Under the pieces are notes generated by a model. The model was not told the origin of the DNA. It did not search any database and worked only from the letters and a program-made list of their open reading frames with translations. A stretch of 64,000 nt of DNA from Acetatifactor muris (lineage in GTDB: Bacteria > Bacillota > Clostridia > Lachnospirales > Lachnospiraceae). Made by a program: the position numbers and the translations under genes. Below, piece after piece: positions 1 through 8,723 of the stretch. Numbering within the stretch: position 1 is the stretch's first letter; every line of letters starts with the position of its first letter. The stretch covers positions 124,001-188,000 of the forward strand of contig NZ_JANJZD010000007.1 in NCBI RefSeq assembly GCF_024623325.1. The letters run 5' to 3'.

Positions 1-830
1 CCGCTGTTTATTCCGTTCTTGAAATCAGCCACCTGTTCAATTTTCTCAATCCCATACACATCCTGTCTGTAAATTCTCATATCCGACGCCCGCCTCTCCT
101 GCCGGAACAAATCCATACAGAAAAAATAAATCCGGTTCCCGAGCTTCTGGGTCTCATCATGCTTCATCACACGCATCTCCGCCATGGTGGCCAGCCACGG
201 TGAAAGTATCGTTACCCCCGCCATTACCAGCACAAGCAACAGGATAAAGAGAGGACTGTTCAGTACTGTCAGCCATCCCGCCTGTTCCGGCACCGGCAGT
301 CTGAACAGAGAAACCGTAAGAACTGCTGCTCCGGCGATTCGGAACATTTCCTTCATCAGACATTCAAAATGTTCATATATTTTACCCAGCCCCCAGCCGC
401 TCCACATCTCCCGCTGATGAATTCGGCTCAGCAGCTCATGGGTGGACGCATCGTCCGCCGCACAGAAATCCATGGTAAGCAGCTTCCGGGAAATCCGTAC
501 CTCTCCCTGATAATACATGACAGAAGCGAGCGCCTGCTTCCATCTGCCGACCAGCGCCTTCAGCAGATAAGCCACTGCATCCGCAGTCAGCAATACAATT
601 ACCCATCTCTGTAACAGCTCCGGCCGCCTCAGACCCGCCAGCTCATCCAGAAGTCTGGCGGAAAAATAAAGCGTCAGATAAGGAACCAGAGCCTCAAGCA
701 CTGAATGTAAGGCGGCGGATACAAACAACATGGGACATTCCCTGCACCAGAGTAAAACCGCCCTTTTATTCAGAGAAAATACTTCCCTCCAGGAAAGTTC
801 TTTCTTTTTTTCCTTCTTTTTACTCTTCAT
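1..830 (-). CDS. ABC exporter permease/ATPase, N-terminal part (cut by window edge)
   Basis: The frame opens with ATG at 830 and stays open to base 1, giving about 276 residues, so the C-terminal nucleotide-binding domain lies outside the window. A lysine-rich start (MKSKKKEKKKELSW) is followed by hydrophobic segments such as FVSAALHSVLEALVPYLTLY and LFILLLVLVMAGVTILSPWL, as in an ABC type-1 transmembrane domain. A ribosome binding site (GAGGGAGAGG) precedes the start. The gene begins 35 bases after the stop of the other half-transporter, in the same direction, so the two are probably co-transcribed and may form a heterodimeric exporter. Substrate unknown. No Walker or signature motif is visible here, so the call rests on membrane topology and on the neighbour. 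Confidence 0.75.
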   Translation of the reverse strand, partial: MKSKKKEKKKELSWREVFSLNKRAVLLWCRECPMLFVSAALHSVLEALVPYLTLYFSARLLDELAGLRRPELLQRWVIVLLTADAVAYLLKALVGRWKQALASVMYYQGEVRISRKLLTMDFCAADDASTHELLSRIHQREMWSGWGLGKIYEHFECLMKEMFRIAGAAVLTVSLFRLPVPEQAGWLTVLNSPLFILLLVLVMAGVTILSPWLATMAEMRVMKHDETQKLGNRIYFFCMDLFRQERRASDMRIYRQDVYGIEKIEQVADFKNGINS

Positions 831-865
831 TTTAATATGCCCTCTCCCTCTGCTTTACAGCGTAT

Positions 866-2719
866 TTACTCATTTTCTCCCGGTCTGTCCACATAATATC
901 TGCTCTGAATCCTGAAAAGCTCCGCGTAGGATTTTCCCAGTGTCATAAGCTCTTCATGGGTTCCCTCTTCCGCCACTTTCCCATCTCTCAGCAGAATGAT
1001 ACGGTCACAGAAACGGGTGGAAGCCAGTCTGTGAGAGATGAACACAGAAGACTTTCCCCGGCTCAGTTCATGGTATTTTCGGTAAATATCGCTCTCCGCA
1101 ATGGCATCCAGCGCCGCGGTAGGTTCATCCAGAATCATGACAGGGCTGTCTTTGTAGAGAAGCCTGGCCATCACCAGCCTCTGCTGTTCTCCTCCGGAGA
1201 GCTCCACCGCATCGTCATACACCTCTTTTACCAGATGGGTGCCATAGCCCTCCGGAAGAGCTTCCACCTTCCCGGCAAGTCCTGCCTTTTCCATACAATC
1301 CCGCATCCTGTACGAATCTGTCTCCTGTTCAAAGCAGGCCACATTCTCTCCAATTTCACCTGCCAACAGGGAAAATTCCTGGAATACAGCCGAAAAAAGC
1401 TGATAATAATCCCTGCGGTTATATTCCTTTATATTCACACCGTTCAGCAGCACCTCTCCCTCATCCGGATCATACAGGCCGCAGAGCAGCCTGACCAGTG
1501 TGGTCTTCCCGGCTCCGTTTGCCCCTACCACCGCCAGCTTCTCCCCGGGATGAAGCGTCAGATTCAGATGGAAGAAAGTCTCCTTCTCCGCGCCCGGATA
1601 GCGGAATGTCACATCTTTCAGCTCAATGGTATATTCTGTTCCCGGCATCACCTCAAGCGCCTTTCCCTTCTCAAATAAAAAAGGTTCCTCGTAATCCAGC
1701 ATTTCCCTGATACAGGATAAGTCCAGGCTCTGCTTCCGCAGTCTGGAAACGCTGTCCATAATCCCGGTAATCCAGGCTGTAAATCCACTGACAGCCGTGA
1801 AATAAAACAGAAACTCCGAAGCGCTAAAACTTCCCTGAACAGCCAGATAGAGCAGCCAGGCATAGGCAATCCCGTTTCTCAGAAAAGAAAGAGCCACATC
1901 CGTAAAGTCGGCCAGCAGACAGACTCTCTCCCTTCTCAGATAGAAATCCTGCAGCATCCTCATGTTTTTATCCTGCATCTCCCGAAGCCAGCCTCCGATT
2001 CCGAATATCCGCACATCCTTTGCCAGCTGTCGGTCCCTTGCTCTGCCCCGGAAGTAAAAGAACCTGTTTTTGATTTCCGCTTCCTCCTGCCTGTGCCGGT
2101 ATCCCCAGCCATTGAAATAACTACTTGCCAGATAACTTATAACCGCCGCTGCCAGAGTCACGATGATGATCACAGGGTCAGCATGGGTCAACAGATATAA
2201 ATAGATACAAAATCCCACAAGATTCTGGAGAAGCCCGGCAAAAGTACTCCAGATATACTCCGCCGCCGAGTCGTTTCCTATGGATGCATCGGTGGCCTTT
2301 GTAAAGGAACGGATGAAATCCTGGCTTTCCCGCACCGGATAGGAACAGGTTCCCGCCTTTCGCCACATTTTCGAAATGATGGAAAGCCGTATGGGTATTC
2401 TCATAAATATCTGATTGTTTTCCAGATAAGCGGAAAGCCCCTGAAGCCCCATGATTCCCAAAGCAAAAAATCCGATACTGCCAATCATCGTTCCCAGTGC
2501 ATCGTGCCGCTCCAGATTCCCCAGAATCGTAGGTGCCACATACAGCTCCATCAGCGATATCGCCACTGCAAGCAGGGCCTGGAACAGGGTAACTGCCAAC
2601 ACAACAGAATTTGTACCCAGAGCCTCCTTCACCATAAAAAGCGAGTTACTCAGCATCCCATATTTTACATTGTTCCTCGTTTTCTCATGTCTCACCTTCC
2701 TGAACAGTCTCCTTTCCAT
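866..2719 (-). CDS. ABC transporter, fused permease and ATP-binding protein (half exporter)
   Basis: 617 residues, the usual size of a half-size ABC exporter. Hydrophobic segments lie at about 37-60, 77-97, 160-200 and 275-320. The nucleotide-binding domain carries Walker A GANGAGKTT at about 399-407, signature LSGGEQQR at about 507-514, Walker B VMILDEPTAALD at about 527-538 and an H-loop FISHR. All catalytic elements look intact. The gene has its own perfect TATAAT box just upstream, after a terminator that closes the htrA/two-component operon. A second half-transporter follows 35 bases downstream, so a heterodimer is likely. The link with the LytTR system is positional only. The substrate could be a peptide, drug or lipid and cannot be read from the sequence. 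Confidence 0.85.
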   Translation of the reverse strand: MERRLFRKVRHEKTRNNVKYGMLSNSLFMVKEALGTNSVVLAVTLFQALLAVAISLMELYVAPTILGNLERHDALGTMIGSIGFFALGIMGLQGLSAYLENNQIFMRIPIRLSIISKMWRKAGTCSYPVRESQDFIRSFTKATDASIGNDSAAEYIWSTFAGLLQNLVGFCIYLYLLTHADPVIIIVTLAAAVISYLASSYFNGWGYRHRQEEAEIKNRFFYFRGRARDRQLAKDVRIFGIGGWLREMQDKNMRMLQDFYLRRERVCLLADFTDVALSFLRNGIAYAWLLYLAVQGSFSASEFLFYFTAVSGFTAWITGIMDSVSRLRKQSLDLSCIREMLDYEEPFLFEKGKALEVMPGTEYTIELKDVTFRYPGAEKETFFHLNLTLHPGEKLAVVGANGAGKTTLVRLLCGLYDPDEGEVLLNGVNIKEYNRRDYYQLFSAVFQEFSLLAGEIGENVACFEQETDSYRMRDCMEKAGLAGKVEALPEGYGTHLVKEVYDDAVELSGGEQQRLVMARLLYKDSPVMILDEPTAALDAIAESDIYRKYHELSRGKSSVFISHRLASTRFCDRIILLRDGKVAEEGTHEELMTLGKSYAELFRIQSRYYVDRPGENE

Positions 2720-2754
2720 CCTTCTTCGCCCGTCTGGCTCTTCCCTTTTCGGAT

Positions 2755-2760
2755 ATTATA
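2755..2760 (-). promoter_or_regulatory. -10 box upstream of the ABC exporter pair
   Basis: A perfect TATAAT on the minus strand lies 36-41 bases upstream of the ATG at 2719 and directly after the terminator hairpin at 2768-2815. No good -35 sits at 16-18 bases, because that space is taken by the G-rich arm of the terminator. The promoter may be weak or activator-dependent, for example needing the LytTR regulator encoded just upstream. That dependence is inference. Confidence 0.45.
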
Positions 2761-2767
2761 ATACAAA

Positions 2768-2815
2768 ATCCCCCCGGCAGCACATTTCAGGGACGAAATG
2801 CATCGTCAGGGGGAT
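2768..2815 (-). terminator. Hairpin terminator after the GHKL kinase gene
   Basis: On the minus strand ATCCCCC (2809-2815) pairs with GGGGGGAT (2768-2775), followed by TTTTGT. A second inverted repeat, CATTTC with GAAATG, sits inside the loop, making a two-tier hairpin. It lies between the kinase stop at 2831 and the TATAAT at 2755-2760, so it should separate the htrA/two-component operon from the ABC exporter genes. Confidence 0.7.
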
Positions 2816-2830
2816 AAAAAGCAATATCTT

Positions 2831-3511
2831 TTACTGTGGCAGCAAAACTTCCGTGGTAAACGCACCATCCTCGCTGTTCCTGCTGATATAGCCCTGATAC
2901 CTGTCAATGATGGTATCAATGCGCACCAGCCCGTAACCGTGGTCCGCTCCCTTGGTGGAAAAGAACCTGCCGTTCACTTTCTTCTGCTTCTTCAGGGCGG
3001 TGGTGTTGGTAAATGACATATAAAGCTGAGTATTTTTCATTACCATATACACCCGGATCATCCGCTCCGCTTCCGGGAGCGCCATACAGGCCTCAATGGC
3101 ATTGTCAAAAAGGTTTCCGATAATGATACACAGGTCAATCTCCGCTGTGGAAAGAGCCACCGCTACATGTGCGTCCGCCTCCACCTGAATCTTTTTGGAC
3201 CTGGCAAGGGAAATCTTGCTGTTTAAAATGATATCCGTCATTTTATTTCCTGTCTTCAATGCCGGGTCCACTGTGCTTAAATCCTCGCTGAGGGCCTCCA
3301 GATACGACGAGGCCGCCTGCACATCCCCCATATCCAGATAGCTTTTCAGCACCTGAATATGATTGCGGTAGTCATGTCTCCAGCCTCGAATCTGCCGGTA
3401 CATATTCTCCACCTCGGCATAGTGGGTGGCAAGGAGATCACTCTGATAAGCGGCAATCCGCCTGTCGATTCTTTTTTCCCGGAAGGCCGGTTTCAGTAAT
3501 GACATTTTCAT
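2831..3511 (-). CDS. GHKL-type sensor histidine kinase, soluble form
   Basis: 226 residues. The dimerisation helix holds the phospho-acceptor motif RGWRHDYRNH (His about 46), typical of AgrC/GHKL kinases. The ATPase domain shows the N-box NLFDNAIEA and a G-box GADHGYGLVRI near the C-terminus. The usual N-terminal multi-pass sensor domain of AgrC-like kinases is absent: the frame starts at ATG 3511 and only 87 bases separate it from the regulator gene, so there is no room for it. The protein should be cytosolic or depend on a partner for sensing. It lies behind a LytTR response regulator, forming a two-component pair. I see no frameshifted membrane domain upstream, so this is a short form rather than a visible truncation. 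Confidence 0.8.
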   Translation of the reverse strand: MKMSLLKPAFREKRIDRRIAAYQSDLLATHYAEVENMYRQIRGWRHDYRNHIQVLKSYLDMGDVQAASSYLEALSEDLSTVDPALKTGNKMTDIILNSKISLARSKKIQVEADAHVAVALSTAEIDLCIIIGNLFDNAIEACMALPEAERMIRVYMVMKNTQLYMSFTNTTALKKQKKVNGRFFSTKGADHGYGLVRIDTIIDRYQGYISRNSEDGAFTTEVLLPQ

Positions 3512-3598
3512 TTCTCTCTTTCTGTATATGGCAACAGTGCAGCGCCCGATATAAGCTGCATTAAATGTAACCGTTTTGCGATTGTTCCGACTGCCACG

Positions 3599-4294
3599 TC
3601 AAAAATAATGAATCATGGCCCGGTTTATTTCCTCGTAAAACTTCCGCGAAAGAGGCAGCTCTCCTCCGTCCTTCAGAATCACCTGTGTCCTGGTAATCTT
3701 CCTGACAAAATGCAGATTTACGATATGGGACCGGTCCGTGCGGAAAAAGCTCCCGTCCAGTTCCTTCTCCAGCTCATTCAGCGTCTTCTTCACTGTCCAT
3801 GCTTCCTGTCCGCACACCGTCACATAGTTTCTCCGCACCTCCAGATAATGGATCTCCCGGAGGGGAATCCGCATTACGGTTCCCGACATCGACAGGCACA
3901 GTGCCTTCTCCCTGCTGTCAAGCCTTTGGACAGCCCTCTCAAGTACCGTCCGTAATTTTTCTTCTGTCACCGGCTTGATCAGATAATGCAGCGCTTCCAC
4001 ATCATATCCTTCCGAGATATATTCCATATAGCCCGTGATAAAGACAATCTGTACAAGGCGGTTTTCCTGCCGGATTTTCCTTGCCAGATCCACACCGCTC
4101 ATCTGTCCCATCTCAATATCCAGTAGTAAAAGGTCGAAAGACCTGTCCTCTTCATAACGAAAAAGAAAAGCTTCCGCCGAAGGGAAGCTCTCTATATTCA
4201 GGGCAGTTCCTGCGGACGCCGCCCACCTTTTCAGCAATGTCTGCAGATAGGCGGCATCCGTCTGATTGTCGTCACAGATTGCCAGTCTGTACAT
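3599..4294 (-). CDS. LytTR-family response regulator
   Basis: 231 residues: receiver domain 1-120 and LytTR DNA-binding domain about 135-230. The acidic pair is D8/D9, the phospho-acceptor is Asp about 59 in LLLLDIEMG, and the conserved lysine is in YLIKPV (about 107). The LytTR part contains YLEVRRNYVTV and RTDRSHIVNL. It should be activated by the GHKL kinase encoded next and bind direct-repeat operators. It starts only 25 bases after the htrA stop with AAGGAG as ribosome binding site, so it is co-transcribed with htrA. This linkage suggests a link to envelope quality control, but the regulon is unknown. Confidence 0.88.
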   Translation of the reverse strand: MYRLAICDDNQTDAAYLQTLLKRWAASAGTALNIESFPSAEAFLFRYEEDRSFDLLLLDIEMGQMSGVDLARKIRQENRLVQIVFITGYMEYISEGYDVEALHYLIKPVTEEKLRTVLERAVQRLDSREKALCLSMSGTVMRIPLREIHYLEVRRNYVTVCGQEAWTVKKTLNELEKELDGSFFRTDRSHIVNLHFVRKITRTQVILKDGGELPLSRKFYEEINRAMIHYF

Positions 4295-4319
4295 GAATCA
4301 ATCTCCTTATTGTTCTCAG

Positions 4320-5660
4320 TTATTCTGCTGTCCGTACGCCCAGCGTAAGCTCCAGATCATAGCTCTCGTATTCGCCGTTCACCGCGCGCTTTACGGTAAC
4401 AGTCACCGTATCTCCTGTTTTGTAATACTCCAGCGCCTCCTGCAGGTCCGCATAGGAAGAGATCCTCTGTCCGTCGAATTTCACGATGACATCTTTATTC
4501 TTCATACCCGCCGCCTCTGCCGGTGAGCCTTCCTCCACACTGACCACATATACGCCCTGAGGAATGCCATAGATCTGTTCCATCTGCGCGGAAACCTCCT
4601 GAGGAGAGATTCCCATATAACCCTTTTCCTCTTCGGCTACTTTCTCCGTTCTGGTCCGACGTTCCATCAGGTCTGCAATAATAGGGCTGGCCTTACTGAT
4701 GGGAATGGCATAGCCCATGCCTTCCACCCCGTATTCCTTAATCTTGCCGGAGTTGATGCCGATGACTTCCCCGGTAATGGTCAGCAGCGCGCCGCCGGAA
4801 TTCCCGCCGTTGATGGCCGCATTGGTCTGAATAAAAGTACCTTTGGTGCCGTCCTCACTGGTCACTTCCCTGTCCAGGGCACTGACAATGCCGTTGGTCA
4901 CAGACTGTCCGATGCCCAGCGCATTGCCGATGGCAATCACAGGCATACCCAGCTTTAAGCTGTCGCTGTCTCCCAGCGTTGCCGTGGTAATGGCATTTCT
5001 GGTCTCCGCAGACAGGCTGTCCACAGCCACCGCTATCACAGCCAGGTCCATCTCCGCATCCAGTCCCTTAATGCTGGCCTGGGCGGCAGAGCCGTCTATA
5101 AAGGTAACTTCCAGAGAGTCCGCGCCTGCCACCACATGATTGTTGGTCACGATCAGCAGCTCGTTGTCTCTCTCCTCCACGATGATACCCGAACCGGCCG
5201 ACGGTACGGACTCCGTATACGTGTAGCCCCAGAAGGATCCGGTTCTGGTGGAGGTATTGACGATGGACACCATGGCGGGCATCACTTCTTCCACCACATC
5301 GGAAATGTCATCGCTCACATAGGTAACCTGGCTGACATTGGAAATCGCATTGCCTGACGCCGGTGTCTGTGTTCCGTTCTCCGAAGATATTTCATTTCTG
5401 CTTTCCTGTGGCATCAGCCTGTCGGCCCCCAGCTGCACCGCATAAAACCCGGCCCCCGCAAACAGCCCGAACACCAGCCCCAGACTCAGACTCAGCATGA
5501 ATTTGCCGAAGACACCTTTTTTCTTCTTCTTTCCTTCTGCCGCAGGTCCTGCAGCGCCTGCACTGCCCGGGGCGGCATTTCCCGTGTAGAAGTTCCCGTC
5601 CGTCTGATAAGTGGTATACTTTCCCGTATTGGAATCAGAATAAATTTCATTTTCGTACAT
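4320..5660 (-). CDS. htrA: Membrane-anchored HtrA/DegP-like serine protease with PDZ domain
   Basis: 446 residues counted from ATG 5660. A TTG further upstream (5681) would add seven residues, but GAAAGGAAGG sits at the right distance from ATG 5660. The N-terminus is cytosolic, with KKKKK before one membrane helix (about 51-75), so the protease domain faces outside. The S1C catalytic triad is visible: His175 in NNHVVAG, Asp205 in DAEMDLAV, Ser288 in NGGNSGGALL. A C-terminal PDZ domain (about 350-440) contains GVYVVSVEEGSPAEAAGMKN. HtrA proteins degrade or refold misfolded extracytoplasmic proteins. It has its own upstream region with repeated ATTGTGA boxes and leads an operon with the LytTR regulator and GHKL kinase. 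Confidence 0.92.
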   Translation of the reverse strand: MYENEIYSDSNTGKYTTYQTDGNFYTGNAAPGSAGAAGPAAEGKKKKKGVFGKFMLSLSLGLVFGLFAGAGFYAVQLGADRLMPQESRNEISSENGTQTPASGNAISNVSQVTYVSDDISDVVEEVMPAMVSIVNTSTRTGSFWGYTYTESVPSAGSGIIVEERDNELLIVTNNHVVAGADSLEVTFIDGSAAQASIKGLDAEMDLAVIAVAVDSLSAETRNAITTATLGDSDSLKLGMPVIAIGNALGIGQSVTNGIVSALDREVTSEDGTKGTFIQTNAAINGGNSGGALLTITGEVIGINSGKIKEYGVEGMGYAIPISKASPIIADLMERRTRTEKVAEEEKGYMGISPQEVSAQMEQIYGIPQGVYVVSVEEGSPAEAAGMKNKDVIVKFDGQRISSYADLQEALEYYKTGDTVTVTVKRAVNGEYESYDLELTLGVRTAE

Positions 5661-5683
5661 AATAGTCCTTCCTTTCTGCAAAA

Positions 5684-5816
5684 TGTGAACTTATCACAAT
5701 TTCAATTCACATCTGCCACCTTTTTATAAAATTTATTTTGTGGTCCTTAACTTTATGGACTTAAGTATACCTTTCAATTGTGACGGAAGTGTGTTTTCCT
5801 CATGAAGTGATTGTGA
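5684..5816 (-). promoter_or_regulatory. htrA control region with repeated ATTGTGA boxes and a dyad
   Basis: A candidate promoter reads TTAAGG (5745-5750), 16 bases, TATAAA (5723-5728) on the minus strand; the -35 match is poor. A near-palindrome GTCCTTAACTTTATGGAC (5743-5760, 14 of 18 positions symmetric) covers the -35. The heptamer ATTGTGA/TCACAAT occurs three times, at 5694-5700, 5777-5783 and 5810-5816. The first copy lies inside a perfect TGTGAA/TTCACA inverted repeat (5684-5689 and 5706-5711). These look like operator sites for an envelope-stress regulator. No factor can be named from the sequence. Confidence 0.4.
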
Positions 5817-5836
5817 AAAATTCTGCAAAATATCAG

Positions 5837-7675
5837 CTACTCCACAGTGACAGATTTCGCCAGATTTCTGGGCTTATCCACATCGCATCCTCTGCCCACC
5901 GCCACATAATAGGCGAAAAGCTGCAGAGGAATGATGGCCAGAGAATTCGTGAAGTAAGGATTGGTCTGGGGAATGTAGACCACATAATCGGAAGCCTTCT
6001 CCACAGCCTTATTCTCCTCGTTGGTGACGGCCATCACAAACGCCCCTCTGGCCTTTACTTCCACGATATTGCTTATCATCTTCTGGTAGAGCTCAGGCTG
6101 GGTGGACACCGCCACCACCAGCGTCCCGTCCTCTATCAGGGAGATGGTTCCGTGCTTCAATTCTCCCGCCGCATAGGCTTCCGAATGTACATAAGAAATC
6201 TCCTTCAGCTTCAGCGAACCTTCCAGCGAAATGGCATAGTCGATTCCCCGCCCGATGAAAAAGATATCTCTTGCACCCAGGTAACGGTTGGCGAAACGCT
6301 GTATCTTCTGTTTCTGTCCCAGTAAAAGTTCAATCTGGTCCGGCAGACATTTCAAATCCGCCAGAAGCGCCGTGAATTCCCTGTCAGACATAAGCCCTCT
6401 GACTTTCGCCAGCTTCATGGCCAGCAGATACAGCGCGGCAAGCTGGGCGCTGTAGGCTTTGGTGGTGGCAACGGCAATCTCCGGCCCTGCCCAGGTATAC
6501 AGACAGGCATCCGCCTCTCTGGCGATGGAGCTTCCCACTACATTGACAATGCCCAGCACCTGAAATCCCTTTTCTCTGGACTCCCGCAGCGCCGCCAGAG
6601 TGTCCGCGGTCTCTCCGGACTGGCTGATCACAATCACCATGCATCCCTCCTCCAGAAGGGGATTCCGATAGCGGAACTCACTGGCCAGGTCCACTTCCAC
6701 CGGAATTCTGGCCAGTCCCTCCAGCACATATTTGCCTGTGACACCGGCATGATAGGCGGAACCGCAGGCCACAATGTGAATCTTCTTAATGGCTCTGAGT
6801 TCATCATCCGTCATATTCAACTCTTCGATGTGAATCTCCCTCTCCCCGTTCCTGTCCCGGACTCTGGGAGAAATGGTATCCACAATCGTCCGCGGCTGCT
6901 CATACATTTCTTTCAGCATGAAATGTTCATATCCTGCTTTCTCCGCGGCATCTGCATCCCAGTCTATGGTGGCAGATTCCTTTTCCACTTCCTCCTCATC
7001 CATGGAATAAAAGCTTAGGTCATCTCCCCGAAGAACCACAACCTCCTGATTATCCAGATAGTAAACCGTCCTGGTATACTTCAGAATGGCAGGAACATCC
7101 GACGCTATAAAGCATCCCGACTCATTCCGGCCTACAATCAGAGGACTGTCCTTGCGTGCGGCATAGATTTCACCCGGATGGTCTGCGAACATGATCCCCA
7201 GCGCATAGGAGCCCTCCACCCTCTGCAGTACCTTGATAATGGTCTCCAGCGGATTTCCTTTATAATAATAGTCCAGCATGTGAGCCAGCACTTCCGTATC
7301 CGTCTCCGACACAAAATGACACCCTCTGTCTGTCATCTTCTTTTTCAGCGGAATATAATTCTCAATAATGCCGTTATGTACCACCGCGATGGTACCGGCT
7401 TCATTGGTGTGGGGATGGGCGTTTTTATCGCTGGGCGCCCCGTGTGTGGCCCATCTGGTATGACCGATTCCTGAATGTCCCGGCATACTCTCTCCGCCTC
7501 TTGTGATATTCTCCAGTACCTTCAGGCGTCCGATAGCCTTCCGTGTGCTGATTTTATTCCCTTCATACACCGCCATCCCCGCCGAATCATATCCCCTGTA
7601 TTCCAGCCTGGCCAGACCATCCAGAATAATGGGCGCCGCCTGTTCCTTTCCGATATATCCTACAATCCCGCACAT
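5837..7675 (-). CDS. glmS: Glutamine-fructose-6-phosphate aminotransferase (isomerizing)
   Basis: 612 residues, full length. It converts fructose-6-phosphate and glutamine to glucosamine-6-phosphate, the entry to UDP-GlcNAc for peptidoglycan and for the amino sugars of the surface glycan. The start MCGIVGYIG gives the N-terminal nucleophile Cys after Met removal. The class II amidotransferase domain has HTRWATHG and HNGIIENY. Two SIS isomerase domains follow (SQSGETADT, ELKHGTISLIEDG), ending in PRNLAKSVTVE. The ribosome binding site GGAAGGAGA is strong. It follows a GT2 gene by 49 bases, which leaves no room for a glmS ribozyme, so control is likely through the operon promoter. Confidence 0.97.
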   Translation of the reverse strand: MCGIVGYIGKEQAAPIILDGLARLEYRGYDSAGMAVYEGNKISTRKAIGRLKVLENITRGGESMPGHSGIGHTRWATHGAPSDKNAHPHTNEAGTIAVVHNGIIENYIPLKKKMTDRGCHFVSETDTEVLAHMLDYYYKGNPLETIIKVLQRVEGSYALGIMFADHPGEIYAARKDSPLIVGRNESGCFIASDVPAILKYTRTVYYLDNQEVVVLRGDDLSFYSMDEEEVEKESATIDWDADAAEKAGYEHFMLKEMYEQPRTIVDTISPRVRDRNGEREIHIEELNMTDDELRAIKKIHIVACGSAYHAGVTGKYVLEGLARIPVEVDLASEFRYRNPLLEEGCMVIVISQSGETADTLAALRESREKGFQVLGIVNVVGSSIAREADACLYTWAGPEIAVATTKAYSAQLAALYLLAMKLAKVRGLMSDREFTALLADLKCLPDQIELLLGQKQKIQRFANRYLGARDIFFIGRGIDYAISLEGSLKLKEISYVHSEAYAAGELKHGTISLIEDGTLVVAVSTQPELYQKMISNIVEVKARGAFVMAVTNEENKAVEKASDYVVYIPQTNPYFTNSLAIIPLQLFAYYVAVGRGCDVDKPRNLAKSVTVE

Positions 7676-7724
7676 AACTGTTCTCCTTCCGGTTTATTTT
7701 CAGAAATTGGCAGATTTTATCCCG

Positions 7725-8657
7725 TCAATTTCCTTTCTGCCGCCAGTATTCCCTGCTGGCGGTCAGCTTCAGCACCCAGCCCATGGGCAGTTTTTTATAA
7801 TGTTTTCCCAGAAGATATCCCGCATACTTGAACCCGCATTGCACGCAGAATCCCGGAAAACGATACAGCTGTTTTCTCCGCTTCAGATATCTCCAGGTCC
7901 CCTTCACAAGCTTTTTCCCCTCGGATTCCGATGCCACCTCCGCGAAGATCTCCGGATGATCAGCCTGCGACACACCCAGGTCAAAATTCCGCCTCAGCTG
8001 CTGAAAATTGGTGTAGTTATGGGAATGAATCACCTGAGCCTCAGCCTCATAGGAAACGGCATATCCCGCCGCAATCGCTGCCGCCGCATAAATCATATCT
8101 TCATTAAAAATAGTATGTCGGATAAAACCACCCAATTCCTCATAAATATCCCTCCGATAAGCCGCACATACATTAGAGCAGAAATAGGTCTTAATCCCCA
8201 GCTCCTCCAGATCAGCTTTCGTTTTGATTCGGGAGACTTCCGGATAGTTAAAATGCCTTGATGCTTTTTCCAGTATCGACGAAGCGGGACCGGTAAGCTG
8301 CCTGGCATATGCCACTGCCACGTTTCCCGAGAGATTCTCCGTCAGCCTCTCCAGAAGTCTAACGTCCGCAGGCATCGCGTCCTGTGTTAATACCACAAAA
8401 ATATCCGCCTGGGAGTACATCACCCCTCTGTGTCTTGTACCTCCATGGTCAAATTCTTCTTTTTCCAGATGAACTACCTGCACATTCCCGTATTTCTCCG
8501 GAAAGTCCGTTCCTGCCGTCAGTTCTTCAAAATATTTTTTCCCCGTATTCATCAGAATAATCCGGCCCACCGGCACTGTCTGATTTTCCAGTCTGTCCAA
8601 CAGGAGAAAAAGTGTGCTGTCCGGCTTATACAGGGGAATGATGACATCTATCTTCAA
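7725..8657 (-). CDS. Glycosyltransferase family 2, rhamnosyltransferase-like
   Basis: About 310 residues. I chose TTG 8657 as start because GAAGGAG lies eight bases upstream of it and the protein then begins MKIDVIIPLYKP, normal for GT2; an upstream in-frame TTG (8678) would put that ribosome binding site inside the gene. The fold is GT-A, with EFDHGGTRHRG, a motif shared with rhamnosyltransferases of the RfbF type, and TQDAMP in place of the usual DxD. The substrate is probably a dTDP-linked sugar made by the rfb genes of this region, but that is inference. It sits between the LCP gene and glmS. A UUCG-loop terminator precedes it, so it may be read partly by readthrough. Confidence 0.82.
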   Translation of the reverse strand: MKIDVIIPLYKPDSTLFLLLDRLENQTVPVGRIILMNTGKKYFEELTAGTDFPEKYGNVQVVHLEKEEFDHGGTRHRGVMYSQADIFVVLTQDAMPADVRLLERLTENLSGNVAVAYARQLTGPASSILEKASRHFNYPEVSRIKTKADLEELGIKTYFCSNVCAAYRRDIYEELGGFIRHTIFNEDMIYAAAAIAAGYAVSYEAEAQVIHSHNYTNFQQLRRNFDLGVSQADHPEIFAEVASESEGKKLVKGTWRYLKRRKQLYRFPGFCVQCGFKYAGYLLGKHYKKLPMGWVLKLTASREYWRQKGN

Positions 8658-8677
8658 GCTCTTTGCTCCTTCACGCA

Positions 8678-8703
8678 AAAGGAGAGCCCGAAAGCCCTCC
8701 TTT
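8678..8703 (-). terminator. Rho-independent terminator after the LCP gene
   Basis: Minus-strand RNA folds as AAAGGAGGGCU, loop UUCG, GGCUCUCCUUU: an 11-pair stem with two G-U pairs and a stable UUCG tetraloop, followed by U. It lies between the LCP stop (8724) and the GT2 start (8657), so it should end or attenuate transcription from the polyprenyl glycosylphosphotransferase/LCP unit. Confidence 0.65.
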
Positions 8704-8723
8704 GGAACTTTTTGTCTGCTCTG

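Noticed and set aside
7676..7724. glmS ribozyme upstream of glmS
   Set aside because: Only 49 bases separate glmS from the previous gene, too short for the ribozyme core, and no matching fold is visible.
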